64,000 bases of DNA from Anastatus disparis (taxonomy: Eukaryota > Arthropoda > Insecta > Hymenoptera > Eupelmidae), in the NCBI GenBank assembly GCA_017163975.1, contig JAFFSR010000364.1, forward strand, positions 984,001 through 1,048,000, read 5' to 3'. The notes under the pieces are model-generated. The model was not told the origin of the DNA. It worked only from the letters and a program-made list of their open reading frames with translations, and made no database searches. Positions 1 to 12,891 of the stretch are shown one piece after another. How positions within the stretch are numbered: position 1 is the first letter of the stretch; each line of letters opens with the position of its first letter. The position numbers and the translations under genes are program-made.

Positions 1-3000
1 AACTATATCTAAAACTACAGATATATGTTATGTACCCTTTATTTTTTCTGTTTTTCTTCTTTTTTATTATTTATTATTATACATAACTGATATAATAAAA
101 TCTGACATCAACCAGTTGTACAACTTAATCTAATCCTGATGACAATGCTACTGATTTCACGTTTGATTTAAATTCTTTAATTTTCTCATATGAACCGAAA
201 TATTTCAAATTGTTCATGACAAATAATTTAATTTAATGATACCATACAAATTTTTGACAACTTGCTTAGTTTTTAAAATTATTAAAAATTTAAAAGTTTG
301 TGGGTTCCATCAAATAATTTCACTGTTTAAATTTAAAGAAAATGTAATTAATTCAATATGGCTACATTATTGTTAATAAAGATAATAACTTTCAGAATTC
401 ATAACTTAAAATGTACATGCGTACATCACCATATAGTCACACACTTCTATCTTCTAAGACATTTCCCTTCTTTAATATAATTTCACAAATTATTGTTTTG
501 TAATAAAAATTGTAATACATATATATTTTTATAGTAATGCACAAAAAGAGAATCTGCCAATCGATTATTGATCATAAATTACATAATATTGCAAAACTAG
601 ATAAATTATTTTCTGAATTATAATAAATAATGAAATTTCACAAAATGCCGAAAATTATTATAATTTGATTGAAATGAACATGAAAAAATCTCATTATTAA
701 ATTAAATTCCGCTTCCCCGCCCCCCTTACTTAGAAGTTTGTCGTCCTCGACAAAGAAAATAGCGTGTAGCTATCTGGATTATATGCAAATGCAAAAATAG
801 AGATAGTATTGTTGTGGTGGTTGTAGTTTAAAATGATTTGAAAATTTTAAAAATAATTCTTAGAAATTCATTTATGAACGGCTAATAAATAGAAAATTAC
901 GTGTTTTGAAATTATTTTACAGTTTTTTGTTTATTTCTAATTCTTTATTGATTCATAGTAAAATATTTTATTAATAAACATATAATGAGAAACACTATAA
1001 AGAAGAAAAATAGCTGGTGAATTGAAAACAATGTTTGAGTTATTAAGTATAAAGATTTATTATGTTATTTATTAAATTAAAAAATAATTTAGAATAGTTC
1101 TATTGAAATAATTAGGTAGATACTCTGAAAAATTTTCCACTAAGTTGAATAATGGCAAGTAAATATTCACTCAATTCATATTAATATTTTTTCCTGATTC
1201 AAAAGAATATTCACTAGAAGTTAAAAACAATTATTTGAAAATATAAAACATTTGTTAAATCCAAAGTAATACTTCCTTACTTAAAATTATATAATATTAA
1301 TGAAATTTTTAACTTGTATTATCAAATAAATATTTATTTTATTCGAGTAATTTCAATTCCACAACAATAAATGAGAATAATTAATTAGTAAAATGTAGAA
1401 ATAATTCTTTGAACCAAAATAATATTTTGTTGATTCAAATCGAAAAATTTTGAATTGAACAATTAATTTTTAAAATCAAGTCAATATTTCATAAATTTGA
1501 ATAAATATTGTTCTAATAAAACTAAAAATATTCATATAATAAAATGTAGAAAATATTTATTAAAAACAAAGAAACAGTATATAATGAAAATTGTGATTAT
1601 ATTTGAGTGGCTAGTTATGGCCATCATTAACATTAATTTATAAAAATTTTGCAAATATTAATATTGTGAAAGAATTTATAAATAATTTCGAAATATTGTG
1701 AAATTAACAATTAATATTAAATAATTATGAATAATTAGGGTGTATGATATAGACATTGTAAGTTACTGTTTACTAACTTTCAAATTATTTAATTTTACGA
1801 AACAGAAACAACAGAAATAATTTGGCTGGTAAGATTTTTGGTAAAAATAATCTAGCTTAATTTATTTCTAACACCAAAAGTTCTTAATAATTAGAATTTC
1901 CTTAAGAAAAATAACAAAAAAACTAAAATCCTTTTTACAAATTTTGACATTTGAATTTATCAAATCTATAGAGAAGAATCCATAAAATATTAAGTTTTAT
2001 TAATGTTGACTGCATGTTAAAAGTTAAATAGATTTTAATTATAATTGCTAGTAATTAGATTGAGACTTATCGGAAAATTTTTGGAAATATACAATATATT
2101 TTTATATGATTGAAAATATGCATTTTATTGATTATAATTTTTAGATATCATTTTCATCGTAGAGTTTTATGAAATAAAATAACTTTTTGCTGAAATTTTA
2201 CTTTAGTTGCCTTGCTAAAATTTAATGAAACATGGTACTTTAGAAGATTTAAATTAACATTTAACTTTTATAAAAATTTTGAATGTTTTTTATTACGATG
2301 TAAGAAAAGGAAAGGGAGAGGAAAACTTTTGTGCACAAACTTGTAATTTTATTTTTAAATAATGATATTAACTTGTTTGAAAATATGAATATTAATTTAT
2401 AAGGAATTTTCATTTGATTGATGTTAATTTAATCTTGAATAGAAAGAAATTAGTTAAAGTATTTGAGTGATATTATTTTTAGCAATTAATTTTTTTATTA
2501 GATGAAAAGAATGAATTTATTTGTAAATTGTGGTGAAAATGTAAAGAATCTTAGATATTTATTGAGATGGCTCTAATGATTTTTTTTTTACTAGTGAAAA
2601 TCGATAAACAAAAATGATTAGTGAAAGTATCATGAAAGTATAGACGATTTGGGTTTTATAGCAGTTTAGAATAGTCATAAATTATTTTTATAATTTCAAA
2701 AATTCTGAAAAACCCAAAAAGAAAAAAAAATTTTTTCCTTTTGAATAGTTTAATATATTTTTTTTATATTATTGTATTGACTGGAAAAATATGAAATAAA
2801 GTTGTTTAATTACATTCTCTTGCTGGTGTTTGTTGGTTCTCTTATGAATTGTAAATTTAATTCACTGATTTAATCGATTAATTTTTTAGAAGTAATTTAT
2901 TAGTTCGAGTTACTTTAATAAAATTTCTAATTCTGATTCCATAACTTGATGGCATAGAACGCGATAAGTTTTTTTGTTGATTATAAGCTTATAGTACCAT

Positions 3001-3800
3001 TAAAAGAATTCATGTCGAGTTAACCGTTATAAAAAATTTATTATCATCAGGATCAAGAAATTCTAAGTTTAAAATTAAAAATTGTAAAATATTTGTTATT
3101 TTATCATTATCTATGTTTTGTTACGAGCTTCAGGTTGAGGTTATAAACGAATGCTGTACAACTGCTTAATATTACTTCACTACTATTATATATATATTTT
3201 TTTTTAATTCACTATAATTATTAAATTAAACTTATAGATGTTTCTTGATAAACTTCCGGACACAAAATGATGTCCGCAATGATGCGCATCGCTTTCTTAT
3301 ACCTAGTCGTACTCTAGAGTTTTTTTATAATAGGTGGGGTCGTATCCGCTTTTTCCCCCTTCTTTTTGGGATCCAATTCTTAGGTTAGGTCAGGTGTCCC
3401 GTACAGCGTTTCTTTGCTGACTCACAATTTTTCATTTCTATGTTTTACCAGATTATTAGCCAAATTTTATTTTTATTTTAAATGTATTGGATAATTTTGG
3501 TAATTATTTTTACTAGTTATTTCATTATTTTAAATTGTTCATGAATTTAATATTCATACATTTATTCGTCTCAAATTTTAATTATAGTTTTATTAATGTC
3601 TTCACACATTATTTTTTTAAAAGGTATTTTTTTGTTAATTGCATGGGTGTCACCGTATAAAAAAAATAAAAAAAAAATTAATCATTTTCACTTGTAGTAA
3701 TTTTTTTAATCTATTTATCTTATTTTCTTTATTTTCCTTTTTTATCAATCCCTTCGTTAAAAAATAAAATTCACAGTACCCACCTATAAAAGATAAAAAT
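1..3800. other. AT-rich non-coding region
   Basis: No reading frame with protein-like composition is seen on either strand. The sequence is strongly AT-rich with short A or T runs. Around 3240-3420 the GC content rises briefly and there is a short TTAGG-type doublet, but no gene or known element is recognised. Confidence 0.6.
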
Positions 3801-3804
3801 CGTG

Positions 3805-4057
3805 CCACAAGATCCAGGGGTGCAGCACTTGTATTTTTATCTTGAGCTGCCCATGAAGAAACATAACAGGAATGCGTGCCACAAGATCCAGGGGTACAGC
3901 ATGCACACTCTAAGTTATTTCTCTTCCGCGTAAAAAATACTATTGTATCCCCCCTTTATAAGTAAAATAATCATGCTACAAGATCCAGGGGTGCAGCACT
4001 TTTATTTCACTTCGCGTAATGACGAAAATCGCACTACAAGATCCAGGGATGCAGCAC
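3805..4057 (+). repeat. Four spaced copies of a 23-24 bp motif
   Basis: The motif ACAAGATCCAGGGGTGCAGC recurs near 3807, 3880, 3977 and 4036 with one or two changes per copy. Copies are 60 to 97 bp apart, and three are followed by a similar T-rich tail. A short weak reading frame at 3943-4152 crosses two copies and has no protein-like character. Confidence 0.75.
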
Positions 4058-4059
4058 TC

Positions 4060-7000
4060 GTATTTTTGTCATTTCAATACTTATTATTTTTAATCGTTTT
4101 ATTCGTAGTTCATTTTTTTTACTCATGTTTTTTGTTTATTATTAATAATTAAGTTATTCAAAAGAAGGATTTTTCTTATCATTTTTTCGTTTATGTTAAC
4201 ATTTTAGTTAGTTTGTCGTTTATTGTAATTTTTCTTTTTAGAAAATATTATAATAAAGTTGAAGTATTTTTCTCAATTATATTTATTTTAATTTGATAAT
4301 TTTTGCAATTAATAAAGAGATTATCATGCGGAACACCCAACCTGAACTGCTAGCATTGAATATTAATGTGGGATGGATTAACGCAGGTCTATTTATTCTT
4401 ACCATAATTCATTATTGTAATAATCTTTCTTTTTTGTAAACCTAGTGACGTCCTTATTTTAGTAGATAGGGCTATATTTCAAATGGAAACCTGTACAACT
4501 TAAATTTCAGCCAATTATAGTAGTTATTATATTATAATATGATTACTTATTTTCTTCAACAATTTATTAGCGTTATTTTCATTTTCTTCTTTATTATAAA
4601 TAATACAGAATCTGACATAATATAAGCCATAATTTACATGATATTCATCTTTTTATGTTTTTTTTTGTTTTGTTTAATTTTTTTTCTATTTTTCTTATTA
4701 GGCATCTAATCCACTAATAAATTGTTAATTTATTAAAATATATTTTTTTAAAAAATAGCTTATGTGCATTGTTGAAGAATCCTGTTACATTCTTACATTG
4801 TCTCGCTTCCGTTCTGTCTAAGTATCATCATTACAGTGAATCATATTTTATTTCATATTTTGCGTCGTTTTGTAAGAATAAAATATTATTTTAGGTAGTC
4901 AATTTTCGCTGATTTCAACTGTTATCGTTTTACCATCGTGAGACCGCTCACAAATTTTATGATAATCCCAGTGTTGTTTTTCTGCTTAGTCTTAAGTTCA
5001 GCGAAAATATGACAAGGTAGGATTTAGCTTGGGAAGAATTTTGTTTAAAATTATAATTATACACTTGTCGTTGACTAAAGCAAGTGAATTAAACCTGTGG
5101 CTGGTGTAATATGTCGCTCAACGAAATCAAGCTAATGACAATATTTCATTTCTGCTGATTTATTAAGAATTCACTGTAGCCGCTTTTAATTATTGAAATT
5201 CCTTCACAATTTTTTTCTTTCTCGAAAAAAAAAAAAAAAATTTTAATTATTAAAATAGTCAAAATTTGTTTCTAAAAGTTTATACAAACATTTTAATTTA
5301 ATTCAATTTTAGTTACATTTTTATATTCAATTTGGAAAAGTTTAATTTCTTTCTTAAAAGTCTAATTTATCGAATTTGGTTTAGTCATGATAATTGGATT
5401 TTACAAAGGTTTTGTTAACAATATCTTGTATACATCGTTAATTTTTATTAATCATTAAATATCATTACAGTCTAAAAATAATATTCCGTTGAGAATTTAA
5501 AATATCAGAAAGAGAATAGTTATTATCTAAGGTTATTTAATCGAACATAATAAATGAATTTTTTGAAAAGATTGTAGCAAACTTTATCTTTAACATTTTA
5601 TTTTTATTAATATTTTAGTATAAATATTATCTGTTTAGAATAATTAATTATATTGAACATAAAATTTAGAAAAACTGTATATTTTTAAAGTTTTATTTAT
5701 CTTGCTGATAAAATAAATTCTAAGAATAGCGCGTATTTAATCTAAATTATTGTTTAATGTTTTGAATTTTTATGCAAGATGTAAGCGAATTATAATAATA
5801 TGGTTTTAGTTTTAATATATAGATTTTAGACGAAAATGACTTTTCAGTTGTAAGGAAAATTTGATCAGTGATACTAAGATTTTGAGATAGGTAAGTCTAT
5901 ATCATATTAGTTTTAAAATTTGTATCTTCATAAATGACTTCATAAACAAAAAGTTTCTGTTATTTTAATTTATTATGTATTGTTTTTTTATTAAGGCTTG
6001 ACCAACATAATATAATTAGAAATGGAAATTATCATTAAATAATGCAAGTCTACAGGAATTTTGTGGTAAAACTTTCTATATGCATATACTACATGGGTTT
6101 ATTGCAAAACTGAAATCTATACTTATACACTTTATGATATAAATTAAGCAATTATTAAGTTCAATGTACTGTAGGTAAAATAACAATAAACATCTGTAAT
6201 GATTTTAAGTTCATTATCCAACTAATTGAAATAATTTAGAAGAAAAAGAAACTGGTTTAAGTAGAATTCTTACTAATAATATAATTAATTTTTATAAATA
6301 TTTGAAAGATATTTGCAATTTGTTGATTCTTAAACCAGGTATTATATTATATTTCTGTCAATGTAAGTTATAATTTTATTTTTCCTGATTTATAGTGATT
6401 GCCTTTATAACCTTCTTTAATTTAATAATTTTTATAGCAATAATTAAACAATTGAATTTTTAATGGATTGGTTTTAATATATTATCTTATTTTTCAAAGG
6501 CAATACTTTATTGCTGGGTCAAGCAATAAAGATATTTAAAAAGTTTATTAGTTTTAATCTCGAATTTAATTATGAAAATGCATTATAATATTAAAAGTAA
6601 GTACTTTATCAAATTAATCCTAAAATTTTATATATAACTTCCGAATAAAGACTTTATTTTACCAGGTAAGAAGAATTTATTTCTATTTGTTATTTTGTAA
6701 AAATATTATTTAAAGAATTATTACGGTGATGTTAATTTTATTATATCAATTGTTTTATGAATTAAAAAGAAATACTACGCGTTGTTTTAACTTAAGAAAT
6801 GTATAAATAAGCGCGACACGTGTACTGCTTGCTTGCAGCTAGAAGTATCATGTACCAAGACAAGGTCACGTGGCTGCAGATTAACTAACGTAGTAAAGTA
6901 CTTAATGCCTTGCTCGTAAATTTATTAATGATTAGGATTATTATTGGATTTTGAAGTTAATAAATAAAGTTAGAATTATATAAAAATCTCTTTTATCTTA

Positions 7001-7260
7001 TATCTCGTATGAGAAGGAAAGTTTTATTCGTTTCCAGGTTTATAATTTCAATTCTAGATTTTTGCGAGTAAAAAAAGGAATTAAGTTACAATATTTTACG
7101 CATTGGTATTTAAATTTTATTTTCATATGAGATGCGAGAAACTTGAATCGTCTATTTCCGTTGGTAATTTAAAACTACGAGCTTTGTGGAATATGCCATA
7201 AAATTTTTATTTTAAATATTTTGTTAAAATTATCTGATAAATACAAAGCACAATTTATAT
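4060..7260. other. AT-rich non-coding region
   Basis: Nothing gene-like is seen on either strand. The region is A/T-rich with scattered short homopolymers and no element with recognisable ends. Confidence 0.6.
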
Positions 7261-7271
7261 TAGTAGTTATA

Positions 7272-7391
7272 GGGGCACCATGGACCGTCACAACAAACCC
7301 CCACTCCATCACCTCAAAGGTTACTGACCACTAGGTCAATGACCTCTGAGAAGGCGAAGTAGGGGTTGTTGAGACGGAACATTGGTGCCCC
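7272..7391 (+). mobile_element. 120-bp MITE, family A, copy 1
   Basis: The stretch begins GGGGCACCATGGACCGTC and ends with the imperfect reverse complement (GACGGAACATTGGTGCCCC), giving about 19-bp inverted ends. A second copy lies in the opposite orientation at 32005-32118 and matches over nearly the full length. It has no coding capacity, so it is a non-autonomous miniature element of unknown superfamily. Confidence 0.75.
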
Positions 7392-7399
7392 AAGAAATA

Positions 7400-7490
7400 A
7401 ATGCACGCTCACACACACACACGCTCACGCACAAACACACATACTCACACGCACACGCACACACACACATACACACACACACACACACAC
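7400..7490. repeat. Imperfect (CA)n microsatellite
   Basis: Long CA run with interruptions (CGCTCACGCA and similar). It creates spurious reading frames on both strands rich in His/Thr or Cys/Val, which are not genes. Confidence 0.9.
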
Positions 7491-7975
7491 AAAAATAAAT
7501 ACACAATATTTGAAATTTAAAAATTTTATACAAGCTGATCACTGTTGGAAGCACATCCCCACGTAGACTCACATTGTAGAACAACCTTTCTGCCCGGAGT
7601 TTCGATGGAGACTGACAGTGAAGCCGAATCTTCACCCTTAATAGCCTAACTCCCCCCACCGAAAATAAAAATATCACATACCATTCCCACACAACGAATA
7701 GCAACTTGATACTCTTTTGCAGGAAAATATTAATAAGTGTATTTTGAGAAGAATATTTTGAAAGAAAGTTAAAATAATCATAATTAATAAAGAATCACAT
7801 ACCATTCTCACGCTAAGATTGTTAATCTGACTCTTTTGCAATCAATTTTATGAAAAAGACGTATGTTAGGGTGCTGACGTTATAAATTTAAAATTTCAAC
7901 GTAAGCAATCTCTCTCCCCAAGACATATGTACGGGTGCTATTTTATAAAACTTAAAATTTTAGTAATTGAGAAAT

Positions 7976-8024
7976 GTCTCTCTCTCTCTCTCTCTTTCTT
8001 TTTCTCATCTCTCTCTCTCTCTCT
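7976..8024. repeat. (TC)n microsatellite
   Basis: Two CT runs separated by a short T-rich spacer. The open frame on the opposite strand (7952-8425) ends in an Arg/Glu repeat produced by this run and is not considered a gene. Confidence 0.9.
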
Positions 8025-8763
8025 GCGTAAGTAGCGACACACACGCTTTTTTCTGCTCTTGCTTTTTTTCCTCTTAATAACTTCTTATCACTCTGCTGAG
8101 TGAAAATTTTTTTCAGAAAGTCGACCCATAGGAGTCCTGAAGCCTTGGCTATATTTTTCTTGCAAATTGCAACTGCATTTTCTTGGACTCTGGGCGATCT
8201 TTCTGATTCTGAAGCATAGATAGTCACTCTACTATTTTTTATTTGCTGCTGTTGCTGTTCTTTTTTTTTATTGGGATTTGCTGCTTGGCTTGGTGCTCTG
8301 TGGAGTGTGGTTAGTGTCTCTGTGTGGGCATAGTGTTTCAATTGCATTAAATGCAATTGTTTGTGTTTATTGCATCCTAACCTACAAATCACTTGGTGCC
8401 GGCTTGCTTCGTTCAATACATGCACAATTTTGATATCAGTGGCTCCATCTCTTGGTTGCCTTGAGTACTAGATTTGTAACTTGATTGGTAAATGACTGTG
8501 GAGTCTCATATTTAAGGTGCTTTTCCACCTGTCATTATTATAAGTTATTTACTATGTGTAATTCAGATCTGTATTATTATGCTGTTTCTCCACTTGCTGG
8601 AAATTATTCACTAAGTTATTGATGGATCAACAACTTCATAGTATACATGTTATGCTGCTACTCCACTAGCATATTTAATACTACACCACTGCTGTTTCTT
8701 CGAGTGCTACAATTTTGTTTTACTGGATTTTTTGAATTTTGACAATTCATTCTATTTATTTAA

Positions 8764-9759
8764 ATGGATATGCAGCAATTTAATGATATTCTTACTACGA
8801 TACTTGAGAAGATGAGTAAGCTGGATAAATTGGACTCAATGGAATCCTCTGTTTCTAAGGTGAGCAGTCTGCTTACTGTGTTAGCTAATAAATTTTCTGT
8901 TCTTGAGTCAAGAGTTATTGCACTTTCTACTACATTTGACAAACGAATTACTGAGAATGGAGCCAAACTTGACCAGGTCTGTCGCGAGCAAGAAGAGCTG
9001 AAGGCGAGAGTTGAGAGTGTGCCTGCTACTACTACCAATGCAACAATATCTGGAACGGACTCTGCTATCAATATGGATCATCTTAGAACTCTATCACAGC
9101 GATGTGATGCTTTGAAAGCACAGCAACTTCGTATTGAAAGGGCTTCTGACTTGGTACTGGGTGGTCTTGTGCCATCAGAATTTTCTAATCTTAAGGCAGG
9201 TGTATCTGCTGTCTTTTCTACTTTGGATGCTAGTTTCTCAATTGAGGATATAGAATCTGTTCGGCCACTAAGACGTTCGGTTTCTGACTCTTTCACCTCA
9301 ACTTCTTCTACTACTACTGTTATTCATGCTGGTACATCATCTGAAGTGATGTCCCCATCTACACGGCAGCGTGATCGCCGCTTCTCAACTATGCCACTGC
9401 TTGTAACAATGAAGAGTCCTGCACTTGCACGTGGGATCATAGCTGCTAAGAATAAGACTAGGAGACTTCATACTTCTCAGATTGGTGAGAATCTTCTTTC
9501 TGGTGCTAAATGCGTCACTGCTCTTTTGCCTTCGTTAATCAACATCAACGAATTCCTTCCTCCCTCACTGCATCAGCTGAAGATGAAAGTGCTTACAAAA
9601 TCGAAAGACAAGAAACTGAATTTTCTTTCATTCGTGAAAAATGGAAGAATTTTTGTGAGAAGGAAGAATGAGGATACTTCTACCCAAGTTGCTTCTGTCG
9701 AGGACCTGGATGCTTTTTTAGCCAAGGCGAAGCTGGTCAGCGTCAGTCCAGCACCGTAG
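8764..9759 (+). CDS. Retrotransposon ORF1 protein (331 aa)
   Basis: This is the nucleic-acid-binding protein that packages the retrotransposon RNA. The first ~110 residues are heptad-like and rich in Leu, Ser, Lys and Glu, consistent with a coiled coil. The middle (about 130-245) resembles the RRM-type module of L1/CR1 ORF1 proteins, with a VLGGL strand, then the segment 'PLLVTMKS' and a basic helix. The C-terminal part contains 'INEFLPPSLHQLKMK' and 'NGRIFVRRK', matching the usual C-terminal domain. No zinc knuckle is seen. The ATG at 8764 follows a stop-rich leader. The frame is complete with no disruption and ends only 162 bp before the first ATG of ORF2. Confidence 0.8.
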   Translation: MDMQQFNDILTTILEKMSKLDKLDSMESSVSKVSSLLTVLANKFSVLESRVIALSTTFDKRITENGAKLDQVCREQEELKARVESVPATTTNATISGTDSAINMDHLRTLSQRCDALKAQQLRIERASDLVLGGLVPSEFSNLKAGVSAVFSTLDASFSIEDIESVRPLRRSVSDSFTSTSSTTTVIHAGTSSEVMSPSTRQRDRRFSTMPLLVTMKSPALARGIIAAKNKTRRLHTSQIGENLLSGAKCVTALLPSLININEFLPPSLHQLKMKVLTKSKDKKLNFLSFVKNGRIFVRRKNEDTSTQVASVEDLDAFLAKAKLVSVSPAP

Positions 9760-9920
9760 CTTCTAGTACCGGGGTAAGTCCACTCTCTTCTCCACTCCTC
9801 TCTAATACACCACTCTCTACTAATAATCCTGTTTCATCACTCATTAATAATCATTTCACTGCAAAGGATGGTCTCAGAGTTTGTCATTTCAATGCTAACT
9901 CTATTAGAGCACACATTGAG

Positions 9921-12713
9921 ATGATTAGACTCTTTCTGGATTCTCGCCCCTACTTCCATGTTATAGCTGTAACTGAGACCAAGCTGGGCCAGATTGTTGG
10001 TGACTCTCTGATAGATCTTGATGACTACGTGCTTCACAGGCAGGATCGTAACACTAGAGGTGATAGTGTTGCTTTATATATTCACAACTCTGTTACTTCG
10101 CGGCGCCTTTGTTCTTCTTCTGGTAAATGGAGTGGTAAGCCTGGTCTTCCTGAATATTTGTTTTGTGAGGTTAATTCTCTGGACTTGGCTTCACCTATTT
10201 TTGTTGGTGTAGTCTACAGGCCACCACATGCTCCCTTCTTGGCTAACACAGATTTCATACCTGATTCAACATCGTATATGCATAATTATAGTTCGAAGAT
10301 CATCCTTGGTGATTTTAATACTAACTTGTGCGTTGATTCTGATGACTCTAAGTTTCTTAGAGGTTTGATTACTGAGAATGCACTTTTCTTGGTTCCTTAT
10401 GGCACAACTCATCATACTTATTCTTCTGACACCTGGCTTGATTTGTGTCTTGTCGATGCCAACGACATTGTACTCGACTTTTGGAAGACTGATATTCCAT
10501 TCATTGACGGCCACGATTTCATAGCTGCGACTGTTAAGTCCTCTCTTTCTAAACCTATGCTTAAAGACTTTACCTTCCTGGATTATAAGTCTGTTGATGA
10601 TGTTGCACTCCTTCAGTATTTTCGCTCCTTAAGGTGCACTACATGTGATGGTGATTCCTCTCTTACTGCTCGCCTTGAATGTCTTTACAACCATCTCAAT
10701 GAGGCAATTGCACAATTCGTGCCTGTCAGGAAGGTCAGGCAGGGTAAGGCTCATCGTCCGTGGATCACCTCTGAACATCGTCGCTTGATCGATGAGAGAG
10801 ATCGACTTTATAGACACTACAAACGTACTCGACTGTATACTGACTTACTATGCTATAGGACTGCTCGGGACAAGGCACATGAGTGCATTGAATCAGCTAA
10901 GCTGTTATATTACTATGACAGGCTATCGGATGTTACGGACTCGCGACAGATCTGGAGAGAGCTCAGGAACCTTGGTAAACGTTCTACTGATAATAACTCG
11001 CGACACTCATTTTCTATAAATGAGCTTAATCGATACTTTGGTGGGATTGCGTTTGATCCACTTACCCCTTCTGTTTCTGAGTATGTGAATACTGTTAATG
11101 TAGATGAGCCTTATAAGCCTTTATTCAGGTTTAATGAGGTTACTTTGGAGGAGGTAAGGATGGCAATATGTCATTCTACTTCTCAGGCTAGGGGGTTTGA
11201 TGCAGTCCCTCAGTCTATTGTTTATGGGGCTTTTCCAGTTATTGGGCCCTTGCTATGTCGTATTTTTAATGATTCGTTTCGTGAGTGTGTGTTTCCCTCA
11301 TGTTGGAAGATCTCATTGATTACCACAATCAACAAGGTCTCTTCTCCACGCACTATGAGTGATATACGACCTATTTCCTTGTTGTCATTCATGTCCAAGG
11401 TTCTTGAGCGTCTCGTCCATCAACAACTATATTGTTACTTGTCCACCAGACATCTGTTGGATTCTCATCAGACTGGGTTTAGAACTGGACATAGTGCCCA
11501 AACAGCTTTGCTTAAACTAACAGAGGATATTAGACTCAACATGGACAGACGTTATGTAACTATGCTTCTATTATTTGATTTTAGCAAGGCATTTGACACT
11601 GTGTGCCATGTCACTCTGCTTCGGAAACTAACTTCTCTTGATGTCTCGCACTCTGTTGTCAGGTGGTTTGCCTTTTACTCATCTGATAGACGGCAGTCTG
11701 TTGTTGACTCTGATGGTAATGCATCTGACTTTGTTACTCTGAATACAGGAGTACCACAGGGTTCTGTGCTTGGACCACTTTTATTCTCCATTTTTATTAA
11801 TGACGTTGCTGTCAACTTTCACTCTGGTGTACAGCATTTGATATATGCCGACGCCTTGCAAGTCTATGTGCATTTTTCGATATCTGAACTTAGCGCTTAT
11901 ACTAATCTTGTGAGTGATCATGCTGTTCTCATTTCAAATTGGGCCTCTGATAACCATCTGAAATTGAATGTTGACATAACGAAGGCAATAATTATTGGCT
12001 CCTATTTTCATATAAATATGCTGTCCTCATCACCTGTAACTGGCGTTCCGTTGAACGGTGCTCATATTAGATTTGAGTCCTCTGTTCGTAGTCTGGGTGT
12101 TTGGTTGGACAGTAAGCTTAACTGGAGAGAGCACGTTACACAAGTGTGTAATAGGTCATTTTCTCTGCTTTACAGACTAAACTTCTTTAGAAAGAGCACC
12201 ACGTTTGCTCTTCGTATACATCTTGTAAAAACATTGCTGTTTCCACTTCTGGATTACTGCTGTTTGGTTTACTGTGACCTCTCGGCTGAGCTTGACCTTA
12301 GACTTCAGAGGATCATCAACTCTGGTATACGTTACATCTTCGGTGTAAGTAGGCGTGAGCACATCTCTGCTTATAGGTTCTCATTAGGCTGGTTATCCAC
12401 TGCGGGTAGAAGAAACTATTTTTCTTCTACGTTTCTGTATAAGATGTTCTTATCTTGTACTCCATCTTATTTGTATTCTATGTATCAGTGGAGCCGGCCA
12501 GTGAGGTCCTTGAGGGGTGATGTCAAACCTTTGACCATTCCTTTTTCATTCACTGAGTATCGCCTACGATCGTTCCTGGTCACTTCCTCGCGGCTATGGA
12601 ATGATCTTCCTGCGACATTACGCAACTCATTCTCGCTCATGACATTCAAGACATCCTCATTTGCATACTACCTTGCCTTGGAGAGTAGACCTCTGCTTTA
12701 TGCTAATTTATAA
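9921..12713 (+). CDS. Retrotransposon ORF2: endonuclease-reverse transcriptase, catalytic box altered
   Basis: ORF2 makes the nicking endonuclease and reverse transcriptase for target-primed reverse transcription. The endonuclease begins with 'CHFNANSI' at about 9882, before the first ATG, then has 'AVTETKLG', 'ILGDFNTN' and a degenerate 'GHDFI' where SDH is usual. RT motifs are clear: 'RPISLLSFMSKVLERL', 'LLFDFSKAFDT' (motif A, about 11,570-11,595), 'TGVPQGSVLGP' (motif B) and motif C at 11844-11855. Motif C reads YADA instead of YADD, one base away (GCC for GAC), so polymerase activity should be lost. There is no RNase H domain. The frame stays open upstream through the end of ORF1, so a non-ATG start, reinitiation or frameshift could supply the endonuclease N-terminus. 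Apart from motif C the 930 codons are undisturbed. Confidence 0.85.
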   Translation: MIRLFLDSRPYFHVIAVTETKLGQIVGDSLIDLDDYVLHRQDRNTRGDSVALYIHNSVTSRRLCSSSGKWSGKPGLPEYLFCEVNSLDLASPIFVGVVYRPPHAPFLANTDFIPDSTSYMHNYSSKIILGDFNTNLCVDSDDSKFLRGLITENALFLVPYGTTHHTYSSDTWLDLCLVDANDIVLDFWKTDIPFIDGHDFIAATVKSSLSKPMLKDFTFLDYKSVDDVALLQYFRSLRCTTCDGDSSLTARLECLYNHLNEAIAQFVPVRKVRQGKAHRPWITSEHRRLIDERDRLYRHYKRTRLYTDLLCYRTARDKAHECIESAKLLYYYDRLSDVTDSRQIWRELRNLGKRSTDNNSRHSFSINELNRYFGGIAFDPLTPSVSEYVNTVNVDEPYKPLFRFNEVTLEEVRMAICHSTSQARGFDAVPQSIVYGAFPVIGPLLCRIFNDSFRECVFPSCWKISLITTINKVSSPRTMSDIRPISLLSFMSKVLERLVHQQLYCYLSTRHLLDSHQTGFRTGHSAQTALLKLTEDIRLNMDRRYVTMLLLFDFSKAFDTVCHVTLLRKLTSLDVSHSVVRWFAFYSSDRRQSVVDSDGNASDFVTLNTGVPQGSVLGPLLFSIFINDVAVNFHSGVQHLIYADALQVYVHFSISELSAYTNLVSDHAVLISNWASDNHLKLNVDITKAIIIGSYFHINMLSSSPVTGVPLNGAHIRFESSVRSLGVWLDSKLNWREHVTQVCNRSFSLLYRLNFFRKSTTFALRIHLVKTLLFPLLDYCCLVYCDLSAELDLRLQRIINSGIRYIFGVSRREHISAYRFSLGWLSTAGRRNYFSSTFLYKMFLSCTPSYLYSMYQWSRPVRSLRGDVKPLTIPFSFTEYRLRSFLVTSSRLWNDLPATLRNSFSLMTFKTSSFAYYLALESRPLLYANL

Positions 12714-12891
12714 AACTGTTTTATATTGTATTGATTTTATTGCTGTAAAGTTTATTTTACTTATATATTTGCTTGATTTCTGTTTTTTTTTACTGTTTAT
12801 TATTATTATTATTTGCTTTATATTAATTTTATTATTCTAATGTATTACTGTAATTAATTGTACAACATAATGTATACATAATAAATTTGGT

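Noticed and set aside
3370..3400. Telomeric TTAGG repeat
   Set aside because: Only two units, followed by unrelated sequence.
7336..7704. 122-codon minus-strand frame
   Set aside because: The centre is the translated (GT)n microsatellite and the ends fall inside a MITE; there are no protein-like features.
7952..8425. 157-codon minus-strand frame
   Set aside because: The end is an Arg/Glu run from a (TC)n microsatellite and it overlaps the probable leader of the retrotransposon.
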